Origin: Dickeya chrysanthemi NCPPB 402
GTDB taxonomy: Bacteria; Pseudomonadota; Gammaproteobacteria; Enterobacterales; Enterobacteriaceae
NCBI RefSeq assembly: GCF_000406105.1
Contig: NZ_CM001974.1
Coordinates: 1,185,150 to 1,249,149 of the forward strand
Reading direction: 5' to 3'
DNA length: 64,000 nucleotides
The translations under genes were made by a program, and so were the position numbers. Positions 55,892 through 64,000 of the stretch are shown here, one piece after another. Position 1 is the first letter of the stretch. Each line of letters starts with the position of its first letter. The notes beneath the pieces are model-generated. The model was not told the origin of the DNA, did not search any database, and was given only the letters and a program-made list of their open reading frames with translations.

Positions 55892-56552
55892 TTACTCGCT
55901 GCGCGACATGCCCAGCAGACTCAGGAGGCTGACAAACAGGTTGTAGATGGAAACATACAAGCTGACCGTCGCACGAATGTAGTTGGTTTCTCCGCCATGG
56001 ATGATGTTGCTGGTTTCCCACAGAATGGCGCCGGCGGAGAACAGGATAAACATTGCGCTAATCGCCAAATGCAGCCCCGGCAGATTCAGGAACAGGTTGG
56101 CAATGGTTGCGACCAGCAACACCACAAAACCTGCCATCAGCATACCGGACAGGAAAGACATGTCCTTACGGGTAGTCAACACGTAAGCGGAACAGCAGAA
56201 GAACACCAGCGCCGTGCCGCCCAACGCCAGCATGATAATGTCGCTGGCGCCTGCGGCGATCAACGAACTCAGCAGCGGGCCGAGGGTATACCCCATAAAA
56301 ACCGGTCAGCGCGAATGCCGCCAGAATCCCTGCCGGGCGGTCTGCCAGACGGTAGGTCAGGAACATCAGGCCGTAAAAGCCGACCAACGTTAGAATCAGA
56401 CCGGGAGACGGCAGATTCAGCACCGTACTCAGGGTGGCGGTGACGGCGGAAAAACCCAGCGTCAGCGACAGCAGGAAATAAGTATTACGAAGTACCTTAT
56501 GGGTACTGAGCAGCGACTGCTCGCGAGTGGAAGAGGCAATAATACGGTCCAT
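55892..56552 (-). pseudogene. yccA: YccA (FtsH modulator), frameshifted
   Basis: A seven-helix Bax-inhibitor-1 family protein that binds and restrains FtsH. From 56552 it reads [20 protein letters not shown] to FALTGF, then shifts frame at an A5 run (56297-56301, plus strand). The second half, [20 protein letters not shown] to [11 protein letters not shown], is intact in the next frame. The span of 661 bases is one longer than the 660 of the 219-residue E. coli gene. As written, neither half is a complete protein. A miscounted homopolymer is a real alternative. Confidence 0.9.
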
Positions 56553-56777
56553 ATAACGACTCTCTCTATTAAGGGGGCCATTGTTGTCTTTAAAAAGAGT
56601 AAGTAGTTGCGTTATGTTATTAAAGCCGTTTTACCCTTCTTTACGCAGTTGACGATAAAAGTTTGAGTCTGATGGCTATTTTGTACGCTTCTAATGAATT
56701 ATTGCCTGTTTTTCAGGCGATCGAACGCTATGTCGCTTTACAACATCCAGCGCACTGTTTATAGTTCGCGTCGTTGC

Positions 56778-56865
56778 GGAGGAGTGGCCGAGTGGTTGAA
56801 GGCACCGGTCTTGAAAACCGGCGACGCGAAAGCGTTCTAGAGTTCGAATCTCTACTCCTCCGCCA
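56778..56865 (+). tRNA. serT: tRNA-Ser (anticodon TGA)
   Basis: An 88-base class II tRNA with a long variable arm. The acceptor stem GGAGGAG pairs with CTCCTCC, the anticodon loop CTTGAAA gives anticodon TGA, GTTCGAATC is the T-loop, and CCA is encoded. Its place after yccA is the same as E. coli serT. Confidence 0.97.
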
Positions 56866-56872
56866 AAATTCT

Positions 56873-56906
56873 AACGGGTCAGCTTATGCTGGCCCGTTTT
56901 CGTTTT
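56873..56906 (+). terminator. serT terminator
   Basis: AACGGGTCAGC (56873-56883) pairs with GCTGGCCCGTT (56888-56898) with one G-T pair and a TTAT loop, followed by TTCGTTTTTG. This is a standard Rho-independent terminator right after the tRNA. Confidence 0.9.
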
Positions 56907-57008
56907 TGCTGAAATTCCTGTCTTCAATCCCATTTTCAATTCATGTGGTTATGCCTGCCCGGTGACGCAGTATGATAGCGCTTGTCGCTATGGGTTCCGG
57001 AGAAAAAC

Positions 57009-57533
57009 ATGCAGGTGTTAATCGTCGTCGATATGCAAAACGGTGTGTTCGCCACGTCGCGTTATCAGCAGGAAGTTGTGGTTGAGCGCATCAATCGGTT
57101 AATTGATGCGGCGGATCAGACCATTTTTATTCAGCATACGGATGCAGACTGCCCGCCCGGCAGTGAAGCATGGCAGTTATTGCCTGCACTGCATCGCCCT
57201 GTGAATGCTATTTCCGTCACTAAAACGGCTTGCGATGCGTTTTACCGTACCGAATTGGCCGAAATATTAAGCCGCCTACATGTTCAACATTTCACGCTAT
57301 GCGGTTGCGCCACTGATTACTGCGTCGACGCTACCATCAAAAACGCCGCCAGTCGGGGGTATGCTCAGACGGTAGCAGGAGATGCCCATACCACGGCGGA
57401 CCGCCGGGCGGTGAGCGCCGCGCAACTGATCGCCCAGCATAATGATGTCTGGCGTGATTTCATTATTCCCGGCAATACCTTACTGGTGAAAGATACCGAA
57501 GTTATCTTGCAGGCGTGGCAAACGCTAGCCTGA
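57009..57533 (+). CDS. Isochorismatase-family cysteine hydrolase
   Basis: A 174-residue hydrolase. The catalytic triad can be placed at D9 (LIVVDMQNGVF), K72 (ISVTKTACDAF) and C105 (CGCATDYCVDATIKNA). This is the nicotinamidase/isochorismatase fold acting on amide or similar bonds. GGAG before ATG 57009 supports that start over 56982. The substrate is unknown. It is a single gene, convergent with the DUF4186 gene. Confidence 0.9.
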   Translation: MQVLIVVDMQNGVFATSRYQQEVVVERINRLIDAADQTIFIQHTDADCPPGSEAWQLLPALHRPVNAISVTKTACDAFYRTELAEILSRLHVQHFTLCGCATDYCVDATIKNAASRGYAQTVAGDAHTTADRRAVSAAQLIAQHNDVWRDFIIPGNTLLVKDTEVILQAWQTLA

Positions 57534-57543
57534 AACCGGCGAA

Positions 57544-57918
57544 TTAGACGTTGGTGTGAGGTGTGTTGAGCAGGTCGCGCTCAAGCCAGCATAAAATAAC
57601 ATCGACGATATAGCGCTGTTCATCGTCAGTCAGCGGGCGATGTTGGTTGATATTATGCCATTTCTCCAGGCATCCCCGGCAACAGGTTGCGGTGGCGTGC
57701 TGAGCGATGAAAACCGGATGGCCGCGCATCGGCGTCTGTTTTCCATCGTTGACCGGCTCAGCCGGCGCCAGTCGCCGGGCAATAAAATCGGCGGCGTGAG
57801 AGGCAATCAGCTCTTTACCTTTGGTAAAACAGTCATCGCGCTCTTTGGCGCCCAAATGAAAACGCTGACGAAAACGGGAGCGCGATAGCCGTAAAAACAG
57901 CGCATCAAGTGTTGTCAT
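57544..57918 (-). CDS. DUF4186 family protein
   Basis: A 124-residue protein with the DUF4186 block GHPVFIAQHATATCCRGCLE, where a Cys-Cys and a further Cys with nearby His residues suggest metal binding, followed by KWHNINQHRPLTDDEQRYIV. No signal peptide. Function unknown. The downstream end is 11 bases from the cysteine hydrolase stop. Confidence 0.88.
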   Translation of the reverse strand: MTTLDALFLRLSRSRFRQRFHLGAKERDDCFTKGKELIASHAADFIARRLAPAEPVNDGKQTPMRGHPVFIAQHATATCCRGCLEKWHNINQHRPLTDDEQRYIVDVILCWLERDLLNTPHTNV

Positions 57919-58124
57919 GCATGAAGTCTGTGGGTCATTGTCGGCGGTTGGCTAAGACTACGCCTGTTGCCGAAAGTGGGCAAGGGTGTTTGGTAACTGA
58001 TTGTATTACATCGTTAATACGACAGATAAACCCGGCGTTGCTTCACAAATACCTCAAAAACGACATCACGTGACGGCAAACGGAGCTACGCTTTCAGTAT
58101 CGCGATGGCTGACTTAAGGGGACG

Positions 58125-58556
58125 ATGATGTATAAGACCATTTTAGTACCCGTGGATATTGATGAAGAAGAACTGACTCAAAAGGCATTGTCACACGCCG
58201 TAGCGCTGGCCAGACAATCCGGCGCTACCGTCCACCTGTTTCATGCGTTGCCTGACGCTTCGGCGTTTATGTCGGCATACTCGTTTGGCATCAAGGAGTT
58301 TGAGAACGAAGCGGTGATCAAAGCGGATAAGAAACTGCATGCTTTGGTGAAAACCATCGATTTGCCGGCAGACAAGCTGTCTCACAGTATTAGTTTCGGC
58401 ATTCCGCGCGATGAAGTGCTGGAGCTGGCTCAGGAAATTGAAGCTGACTTGATTGTGATTGGTTCGCGTCGGCCGAATGTGAAGACTTACTTGCTGGGGT
58501 CGAATGCGGCGGCGATTGTCCGCCATGCCCAAACCTCGGTGTTGGTCGTGCGGTGA
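58125..58556 (+). CDS. Universal stress protein, UspF/G-like
   Basis: A 143-residue single-domain Usp protein. The ATP-binding signature G-x2-G-x9-G(S/T) appears as IGSRRPNVKTYLLGSNAAA, and the start MYKTILVPVDIDEEELTQKA places it with ATP-binding UspF/UspG types (E. coli UspF: 144). In E. coli these proteins affect adhesion, motility and stress survival. There are two adjacent Met codons at the start. Single gene. Confidence 0.92.
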   Translation: MMYKTILVPVDIDEEELTQKALSHAVALARQSGATVHLFHALPDASAFMSAYSFGIKEFENEAVIKADKKLHALVKTIDLPADKLSHSISFGIPRDEVLELAQEIEADLIVIGSRRPNVKTYLLGSNAAAIVRHAQTSVLVVR

Positions 58557-58604
58557 GTCGCCGATCGGGGCCCGGTGTCATGTCGGCATGAGTGGCCTCG
58601 TATT

Positions 58605-58871
58605 TCAGCGTAACTGGCTGTCTTTGCTGCCGCGCCGGTTATAGCCACTGTTAAGCGTGTGTTTCTTATCCATTTTTTCCTGGCATTGCACGCAAAAACG
58701 AACCCCCGGCAGCGCCAGGCGACGTGCCTGCGGGATAGCCTCGCCGCATTCTTCGCAATACTGCGCGCTGCTGCCCTGATGTAGCAGACTACGGGCGCGA
58801 GCGATGGCGTCATCCACCGTTGCGTCGATTTGATCCTGAACCGCCCCATCATTGGACCAGCCACTGGCCAT
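58605..58871 (-). CDS. ybiI: DksA/TraR-type zinc finger protein YbiI
   Basis: An 88-residue protein, same length as E. coli YbiI. It has a C4 zinc finger (CEECGEAIPQARR, VRFCVQCQEK) and the conserved ending GYNRRGSKDSQLR. The start MASGWSNDGAVQDQ at 58871 is the family N-terminus; the frame is open back to 58994 but is not conserved-looking. DksA relatives act on RNA polymerase, but no role is established for YbiI. Confidence 0.94.
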   Translation of the reverse strand: MASGWSNDGAVQDQIDATVDDAIARARSLLHQGSSAQYCEECGEAIPQARRLALPGVRFCVQCQEKMDKKHTLNSGYNRRGSKDSQLR

Positions 58872-59035
58872 GATTGTCCCCATCGTCAGTATGAGATCGG
58901 ATGTTAAGTATGGCATGAAATGCACCGGCAGCAGGCACGGCAGCGCAAAAAAAGCACGGCACCATACGGCTACGGCAGCAAAGGGCAATAGCATGAATCA
59001 CTGAACGACATCAACAGCATCGGCAATAACGGATG

Positions 59036-59263
59036 CTATTCGCGTTGGGGAGTCACAGTCGTTGAGGCGGCAGCAGCGGCAACAGGCTGTTCAGTACGCT
59101 GTTGCTGTGTGTTCTGGTGATGGAAAAAAGCGCCGATGGCGGAATAGGCAAAACGACCAAGCAGAATAATAAAACTAATCATCAGTACAGTACGGGCGAT
59201 GCGCGTACCGGATCGTCGTCGCTGACGCAGGGCGATGCGCCGTTTGTGGGTAATCGTAGCCAT
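59036..59263 (-). CDS. yfgG: YfgG-like DUF2633 small membrane protein
   Basis: A 75-residue protein: a strongly basic N-terminus (HKRRIALRQRRRSGTRIART), one membrane helix (VLMISFIILLGRFAYSAIGAF) and a Gln/Ala-rich tail. This matches the YfgG/DUF2633 family, and the gene also lies beyond ppx in E. coli. E. coli YfgG has been linked to nickel and cobalt tolerance. The tail (TEQPVAAAAASTTVTPQRE) is longer than in E. coli. Confidence 0.85.
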   Translation of the reverse strand: MATITHKRRIALRQRRRSGTRIARTVLMISFIILLGRFAYSAIGAFFHHQNTQQQRTEQPVAAAAASTTVTPQRE

Positions 59264-59478
59264 TGGTTCTCAGTTTCTCTGTGATCGCGAACATTCGCTG
59301 TATTTTATTTAGGCACAAGCTAACGGCATGGTCAACGTAAGTCGGGGAGAAAAGTGTGATGGTGGGTAGCCAGACGTGCGGTGGGTCGCAAGGTTGTGAT
59401 TAAAATCACGGAAAAAACGCCAATCTGATAACCGCAGGCCGGACAGCACACCACGGGTGCCGCCGGCCTGGAAAATGT

Positions 59479-61008
59479 TCAGACAGGCTCTTCTTCGATA
59501 TACAGTTTCCAGCCGCTGACGTCGTCCCAGTATTGTTGTTCCCGTTCCAGATCAAGTTGGACCAACATGTTCTGGTTGAAGAACCCTTGTGGGAAGATCA
59601 ACGTCCACGCGGTATCGTTGGCGATAAGACGCAACGTTTTCGGCGTGGTGGTCGCCTGGCGCTGATTGTTCAGCAGTGTGGCAAGGCGCAACAATTGCAC
59701 CATCGGCAGGTACTGTTTCTTTTTGAACAAATTGAAGCGTGGCAATTCTTCCAGCCTGACCACTTTGCGGTGCAGCCGCACCATTAGCGCCAGCAATTGC
59801 TGCTGTTCCTGATTGAAACCCGGCAGGTTGGTGTTCTGCAGAATGTAGGCGGAGTGACGATGCATACCGCTGTGATTAATGCCCAGCCCCACCTCATGCA
59901 GCATCGCCGACCATTTCAGCAGCGCGCCCAGTTGCGGATGCACCAATGTCGGATTCTGCTGCGCCCATTGGGCGTAAAGCTGCTCGGCGGTTTCCCTTAC
60001 GCGTTTTGCCTGCTCCCGGTCAATGTTGTAATGGCTGGCCAGACTTTGTGCGGTACGGATACGGATATCCTGATGGCGGAAACGGCCCTCCATCTCATAC
60101 AGCACCCCTTCACGCAAGGCGCCGTCCGACAGGCGAAGTTCTTTGATCGCCAGAGCATCAAATACGCCACACAGAATAGCGAAGCCCGGCACCAGCACCG
60201 TCTGACGATCTTCAGTCAGACCCGGCAGGCTGACTGCCCGGAAGTTTTTGAACTGCAGGATGCGCTCACGCAGCATTTCCAGCCGCTCTGGGGTAATCAA
60301 CCCGTCTTTTTCCCCCATCGCCACCAGAATTTCGCAGGTAGCCTTGATGGTACCGGACGCGCCGAGCGCGTAGTCCCAGCCGTAGATGCGGTATTCCCAT
60401 GCCAGCGTTTCCAGCTTCTGTGCTGCGGCAAGCCGGGCACGCCGGAAATTGGCCTCGCTGATTTCGCCGTTGGGGAAAAACTGCTGGGCGAAACTGACGC
60501 ACCCCATGCGACGGCTTTCCACCAGTATCGGTTCAAAATCTTCGCCGATGACCAGTTCGGTGGAGCCGCCGCCGATATCGATAACCAGCTTGCGGCCTTT
60601 TTCCGGCTGGGTGTGCTCCACCCCCATAAAGATCAGACGCGCTTCTTCATTGCCGGAGATAATCTCAATCGGGTAGGGCATGATTTTGGCGGCACGCCGC
60701 AGAAAATCCTGCGCATTGACCGCCTGACGTAGCGCATGGGTGCCGACAATCGAGACATTGGTGGCGGGAAAGCCCTGCAACCGTTCGGCAAATAGCGCCA
60801 GACAGCTCAGCCCGCGTTGTATCGATTCTTCGCTAAGCTGGTTTTGGCTGTCCAGCCCATCGGCCAGGTGCACGCGTTGCTTCAGGCGGCTCAGTACCTG
60901 CAAAGCGCCATTGACGACACGGGCTACCACCATATGGAAACTGTTGGAACCCAGATCGATAGCCGCGAATTCCTGGGGTTGTTCGGTATTGTGATTCGTT
61001 AAAGGCAT
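59479..61008 (-). CDS. ppx: Exopolyphosphatase
   Basis: Releases phosphate from the ends of long polyphosphate and also hydrolyses pppGpp. The 509 residues (E. coli: 513) have the actin-like ATPase fold motifs [19 protein letters not shown] and [18 protein letters not shown], with catalytic Glu in SGNEEARLI, and a C-terminal HD-like domain ([20 protein letters not shown]). The start at 61008 lies 4 bases after the ppk stop, so ppk-ppx form one operon. Confidence 0.96.
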   Translation of the reverse strand: MPLTNHNTEQPQEFAAIDLGSNSFHMVVARVVNGALQVLSRLKQRVHLADGLDSQNQLSEESIQRGLSCLALFAERLQGFPATNVSIVGTHALRQAVNAQDFLRRAAKIMPYPIEIISGNEEARLIFMGVEHTQPEKGRKLVIDIGGGSTELVIGEDFEPILVESRRMGCVSFAQQFFPNGEISEANFRRARLAAAQKLETLAWEYRIYGWDYALGASGTIKATCEILVAMGEKDGLITPERLEMLRERILQFKNFRAVSLPGLTEDRQTVLVPGFAILCGVFDALAIKELRLSDGALREGVLYEMEGRFRHQDIRIRTAQSLASHYNIDREQAKRVRETAEQLYAQWAQQNPTLVHPQLGALLKWSAMLHEVGLGINHSGMHRHSAYILQNTNLPGFNQEQQQLLALMVRLHRKVVRLEELPRFNLFKKKQYLPMVQLLRLATLLNNQRQATTTPKTLRLIANDTAWTLIFPQGFFNQNMLVQLDLEREQQYWDDVSGWKLYIEEEPV

Positions 61009-61012
61009 TGGG

Positions 61013-63082
61013 TCAGGCCTGTTCTCCGGGTTGCTCGAGCGCCTTGATATAGTCATAGATGGCATTCTGGGCGCGTACTTTGCGCCGGTTACCGCGGGTG
61101 ACATAGCGATTGCTCAGTTCCTTGTCTACCACACGGGCTTTCACCGTATCGCTGAACAAGATATCCAGTATGTCCAGCACCCGTTCCTTCAGCCTGTTGT
61201 CAAGCACTTCCACCGCAACTTCGATACGGTAATCAATATTACGTGTCATCCAATCGGCGGACGACAGGTACACCTTGTGATCGCCGCCGTTGTGGAACAC
61301 ATAGACGCGATCATGCTCCAGATAGCGGTCAAGGATACTGATGACACGAATATTATCGCTGATCCCGGGAAGTTCTGGAATCAGCGAGCACATGCCGCGA
61401 ACCAGCAGGTTGATTTTTACACCGGCACCGGAGGCGGCATACAACCGATCCACCAGCCCTTTATCTACCAGATTATTGATTTTTAGTGTTATTTTTGCTT
61501 CCAGCCCCGCCTGTGCGTTGGCAATTTCTCGATCGATCATCTGATACAACCGATCGCGGGAGTTTTGCGGCGACACCAGCAGATGGTCGAAGCTAACCGG
61601 CCGGTACGGGTTTTCAATGAAGTTGAACACCCGGCGCACTTCGTTGGTGATGCGTTCATCCGCCGTCAGCAACGAATAGTCGGTATACAGGCGTGCGGTT
61701 TTCTCGTTGAAGTTGCCGGTACCGATGTGAGCGTAGCGCACAATATTGTCCCCTTCCTTGCGGGAAATCAGGAACAACTTGGCGTGGATCTTCAGCCCCG
61801 GCACCGAGAAGATAACGTGAACGCCGGCTTCCGTCAGCCGTTTAGCCCAGTGAATGTTGGCTTCTTCGTCAAAGCGCGCTTGCAGTTCCACCACCACCGT
61901 GACTTTCTTGCCGTTGTGGGCGGCGTGAATCATCGAATTAATGATGCGGGAATCTTTCGCCACACGGTAAATATTGATGCGGATAGAGAGTACGCTTGGG
62001 TCGAAAGAGGCCTGACGCAGCAGCTCCAGTACGTGCTCAAACGTGTGGTACGGGTAGTACAGCAGCACATCGCGGTGGCGAATGGCGTCAAAGCCATTGC
62101 GAAACTGGCTGAACCAGTGATGACGCAGGCGCGGTATCGGTTTGTTGACCAGATTGGCGCGGCCGATATTCGGGAAGCCGATGAAATCTTTGAAATTGTG
62201 GTAACGACCACCGGGGATCACCGAGTCATAAGAGGAGATACCCAGCTTGTGCAGCAGACACTCCACCATGGCATCCGGCATGTCGCGCTGATAGACGAAG
62301 CGCACCGGCTTGGCGGTCAGGCGCTGTTTCAGGCTGGAGGACATCAGTTCCAGCAGGCTCGATTCCATTTCGGTGACCAGATCGTACTCGGCGTCGCGGG
62401 TCATTTTCATCGAGTAGGCATTCAGCGCGTCGAAATCGAAAAAGCCGCGGAAAATATCATCCAGACAGTAGCGCAGGATATTATCGATAAGGATCATGGT
62501 CTTGCGGCGATGCGGCGCTTCCGGCGGCAGGTCGACAAAACGGGGCACCTTGTCGGACGGAATTTCCAGCAACGCATAGTCGGTTTGTTCGCCGCGGATG
62601 ATTTCCACCGCCAGATAAGTGTAATCGTCTTTCAGAAACTCCACCAGATTGGTTTCCGGCAGAATCAGAATCGGCGTGATGTGCGGGCGCAGGTTTTGCC
62701 GAAAGTATTCGCGCAGCCAGATTTGCTGGTTGGAGGAAACCTGACGCTCATTCACCAAAAAGATCTGATTACGAGCCATTTCCAGCAGCAGCTCGTTGTA
62801 CAGATTGTCGAACTGTTGGTCGGTTTTCAGTACCCGGGCCTGGATTTTGCCGAGTAATTGGCGCAGTTCACCATCGGAGCCTTGTTCTTCGTTGATCAGG
62901 ATGCGGCGCTTCAGGTCGGCAAAGCGAACTTTGTAGAACTCGTCCAGATTGCTGGAATAGATCCCCAGAAATCGCATCCGCTCGATCAACGGATTGGATT
63001 TATCCGCAGCTTCCTGCAACACACGTTCATTAAAGGATAACCAACTCAACTCTTTTTCTATGTAGAGTTTGTCCTGACTCAT
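61013..63082 (-). CDS. ppk: Polyphosphate kinase 1
   Basis: Reversibly transfers the ATP gamma-phosphate to polyphosphate. The 689 residues (E. coli: 688) begin [20 protein letters not shown]. The catalytic phospho-histidine region is [20 protein letters not shown], with [18 protein letters not shown] and the second conserved His in [40 protein letters not shown] follows. It is the first gene of ppk-ppx and divergent from the phosphate permease gene. Confidence 0.97.
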   Translation of the reverse strand: MSQDKLYIEKELSWLSFNERVLQEAADKSNPLIERMRFLGIYSSNLDEFYKVRFADLKRRILINEEQGSDGELRQLLGKIQARVLKTDQQFDNLYNELLLEMARNQIFLVNERQVSSNQQIWLREYFRQNLRPHITPILILPETNLVEFLKDDYTYLAVEIIRGEQTDYALLEIPSDKVPRFVDLPPEAPHRRKTMILIDNILRYCLDDIFRGFFDFDALNAYSMKMTRDAEYDLVTEMESSLLELMSSSLKQRLTAKPVRFVYQRDMPDAMVECLLHKLGISSYDSVIPGGRYHNFKDFIGFPNIGRANLVNKPIPRLRHHWFSQFRNGFDAIRHRDVLLYYPYHTFEHVLELLRQASFDPSVLSIRINIYRVAKDSRIINSMIHAAHNGKKVTVVVELQARFDEEANIHWAKRLTEAGVHVIFSVPGLKIHAKLFLISRKEGDNIVRYAHIGTGNFNEKTARLYTDYSLLTADERITNEVRRVFNFIENPYRPVSFDHLLVSPQNSRDRLYQMIDREIANAQAGLEAKITLKINNLVDKGLVDRLYAASGAGVKINLLVRGMCSLIPELPGISDNIRVISILDRYLEHDRVYVFHNGGDHKVYLSSADWMTRNIDYRIEVAVEVLDNRLKERVLDILDILFSDTVKARVVDKELSNRYVTRGNRRKVRAQNAIYDYIKALEQPGEQA

Positions 63083-63304
63083 TATCGCTCCGTTACACTA
63101 TTTTGACGTAAGTGTAGCTACTATCCACGTTCATTATGGCGCGCAAATGACGATAAAAGCGAATGCGCGTATCGACTTACCATTGTCATATTACAGGTGT
63201 AAAGGCAACATATGTTACCCCGTCAGCGGCGGGAAATTTCACTTCCTCTGTATTAATGCAAAGGAACCGGCAGATTTTCGATTCGGCAGGAACAACGGCG
63301 ACAC

Positions 63305-64000
63305 ATGGCGGACTCAGGCAATTTAGCGTATCGGGACAGGCGGCGGGCGTTGATCGACCGGCTGACGCGCCGGATTGTGGTGGGGAGCGGGTGGCTGGTG
63401 CTATTGGCATTAGTGCTGATCTTTTTTTATCTGCTGTATGTGGTTGTTCCGCTGTTTTCTTCCGCGTCTATCCGTCCGCTGGCGCCGGTGACGGTCGATA
63501 TGCGCGAACCGACGCTGACGCTTGGCATCAGCGACAACGGTCGTTGGGCTTTTCGGGTGGATGCCGCAGGTTACGGTGAATTCATCGCGCTTGAACGCGC
63601 TCAGGTTGTCGCCCGCGAGTCGGTAGCGCCGTCGGTAACGCTGGCGGCGATGAGCGCGGGTGAGCGCCCGCTACTGGTACTGGGGCAGACGGACGGCGCG
63701 CTGAGCGTGGTGCGCCCGGAGTGGCCGTTGTCTGGCGATGACACGCCGCAGTGGCGATATCCGCTGGGTGAGCGGCCACTTCTGCTGGCCGGAGCGGCTC
63801 AACCGTTGCGGCAACTGGCGGTTGCTGAATCGGGCGACATGTTGCGAGTGGTGAGGGTGACCGGCGATAACCGTTTGCAACTTTATGCATTACAAGTCGA
63901 TGCATTACCGCTTGTTTCCGCATCGCGCGATGAGCCGGCCACCGCCGGGATTCAACCCATCGGGCAGACGGCGTTGACCGAACCGACGGACCAGGTGCTG
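63305..64000 (+). CDS. Large PstC-like phosphate permease (partial, 5' end)
   Basis: ATG at 63305 opens a frame that runs to the window end (232 codons seen). It starts MADSGNLAYRDRRRALIDRL, with a membrane helix (about 27-52; LVLLALVLIFFYLLYVVVPL) followed by a long periplasmic-type region with repeated beta-rich motifs (LTLGISDNGRWAFRV, LLVLGQTDGALSVVRPEWPL). In Yersinia and soft-rot bacteria a permease of about 730 residues with such an insertion lies divergent from ppk, followed by pstA and pstB homologues. I infer that identity; the ABC permease core lies beyond the window. The open frame at 63163-63579 is out of register and not the gene. Confidence 0.75.
   Translation, partial: MADSGNLAYRDRRRALIDRLTRRIVVGSGWLVLLALVLIFFYLLYVVVPLFSSASIRPLAPVTVDMREPTLTLGISDNGRWAFRVDAAGYGEFIALERAQVVARESVAPSVTLAAMSAGERPLLVLGQTDGALSVVRPEWPLSGDDTPQWRYPLGERPLLLAGAAQPLRQLAVAESGDMLRVVRVTGDNRLQLYALQVDALPLVSASRDEPATAGIQPIGQTALTEPTDQVL

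Noticed and set aside
63183..63201. Pho box upstream of the phosphate permease
   Set aside because: TTGTCAT matches one half-site, but the second half (CAGGTGT) agrees at only 3 of 7 positions.

Overview
This is a chromosomal segment of an enterobacterium, most likely a soft-rot Pectobacteriaceae such as Dickeya. Three things point there: conserved enterobacterial blocks (xseA/guaBA, baeRS-mdtABCD, ompA-sulA-sxy-yccS-yccF-helD-mgsA-yccT-yccU-hspQ-yccX-tusE-yccA-serT, ppk-ppx-yfgG), a protealysin/emfourin pair, and a large PstC-like permease beside ppk. Genus is inferred from gene order and protein likeness only.

Layout. 1-1440: protealysin-type metalloprotease and its overlapping emfourin-type inhibitor. 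1523-6215: xseA, then guaB and guaA with an intrinsic terminator between them. 6216-9235: a small foreign-looking island just after guaA (TetR regulator, FAD oxidoreductase, ABM-family monooxygenase, gene debris), with short copies of guaA 3'-end sequence at both edges. 9669-11032: divergent HxlR regulator/NmrA-like oxidoreductase pair around a palindromic operator. 11173-19088: beta-carbonic anhydrase, then a tightly overlapping minus-strand operon for membrane fatty-acid modification (SnoaL-like, SDR, FAD amine oxidase, DUF1365, Cfa-like, gutted chalcone-isomerase-like gene, DUF3833 lipoprotein, ybgA), with an MlrA-like regulator upstream and a 9-unit heptamer repeat in the gap. 19284-23736: a four-gene signalling operon, FIST sensor - histidine kinase - receiver/HDOD - receiver/degenerate HD-GYP; this is the most interesting system here. 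24242-30296: DUF3750, VOC protein, TPP riboswitch with truncated thiM and intact thiD, psiE, the small RNA CyaR, trhP, glutathionyl-hydroquinone reductase. 30424-41517: BaeSR two-component system and the MdtABCD efflux operon with a BaeR box. 41728-44130: nupC and an aldo/keto reductase. 44727-56865: the ompA-to-serT block. 57009-64000: cysteine hydrolase, DUF4186, UspF-like, YbiI, YfgG, Ppx, Ppk and the start of a phosphate permease.

Integrity. Three normally intact genes (mdtD, yccF, yccA) each carry a one-base length change in a homopolymer run, and correcting it restores almost exactly the E. coli gene length. This pattern fits sequencing error at least as well as true pseudogenes. In contrast, thiM and the chalcone-isomerase-like gene have lost large internal segments and rlmI is missing from its usual slot; these look like real deletions.

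All family assignments come from reading translations and recalled family features; no database search was run.
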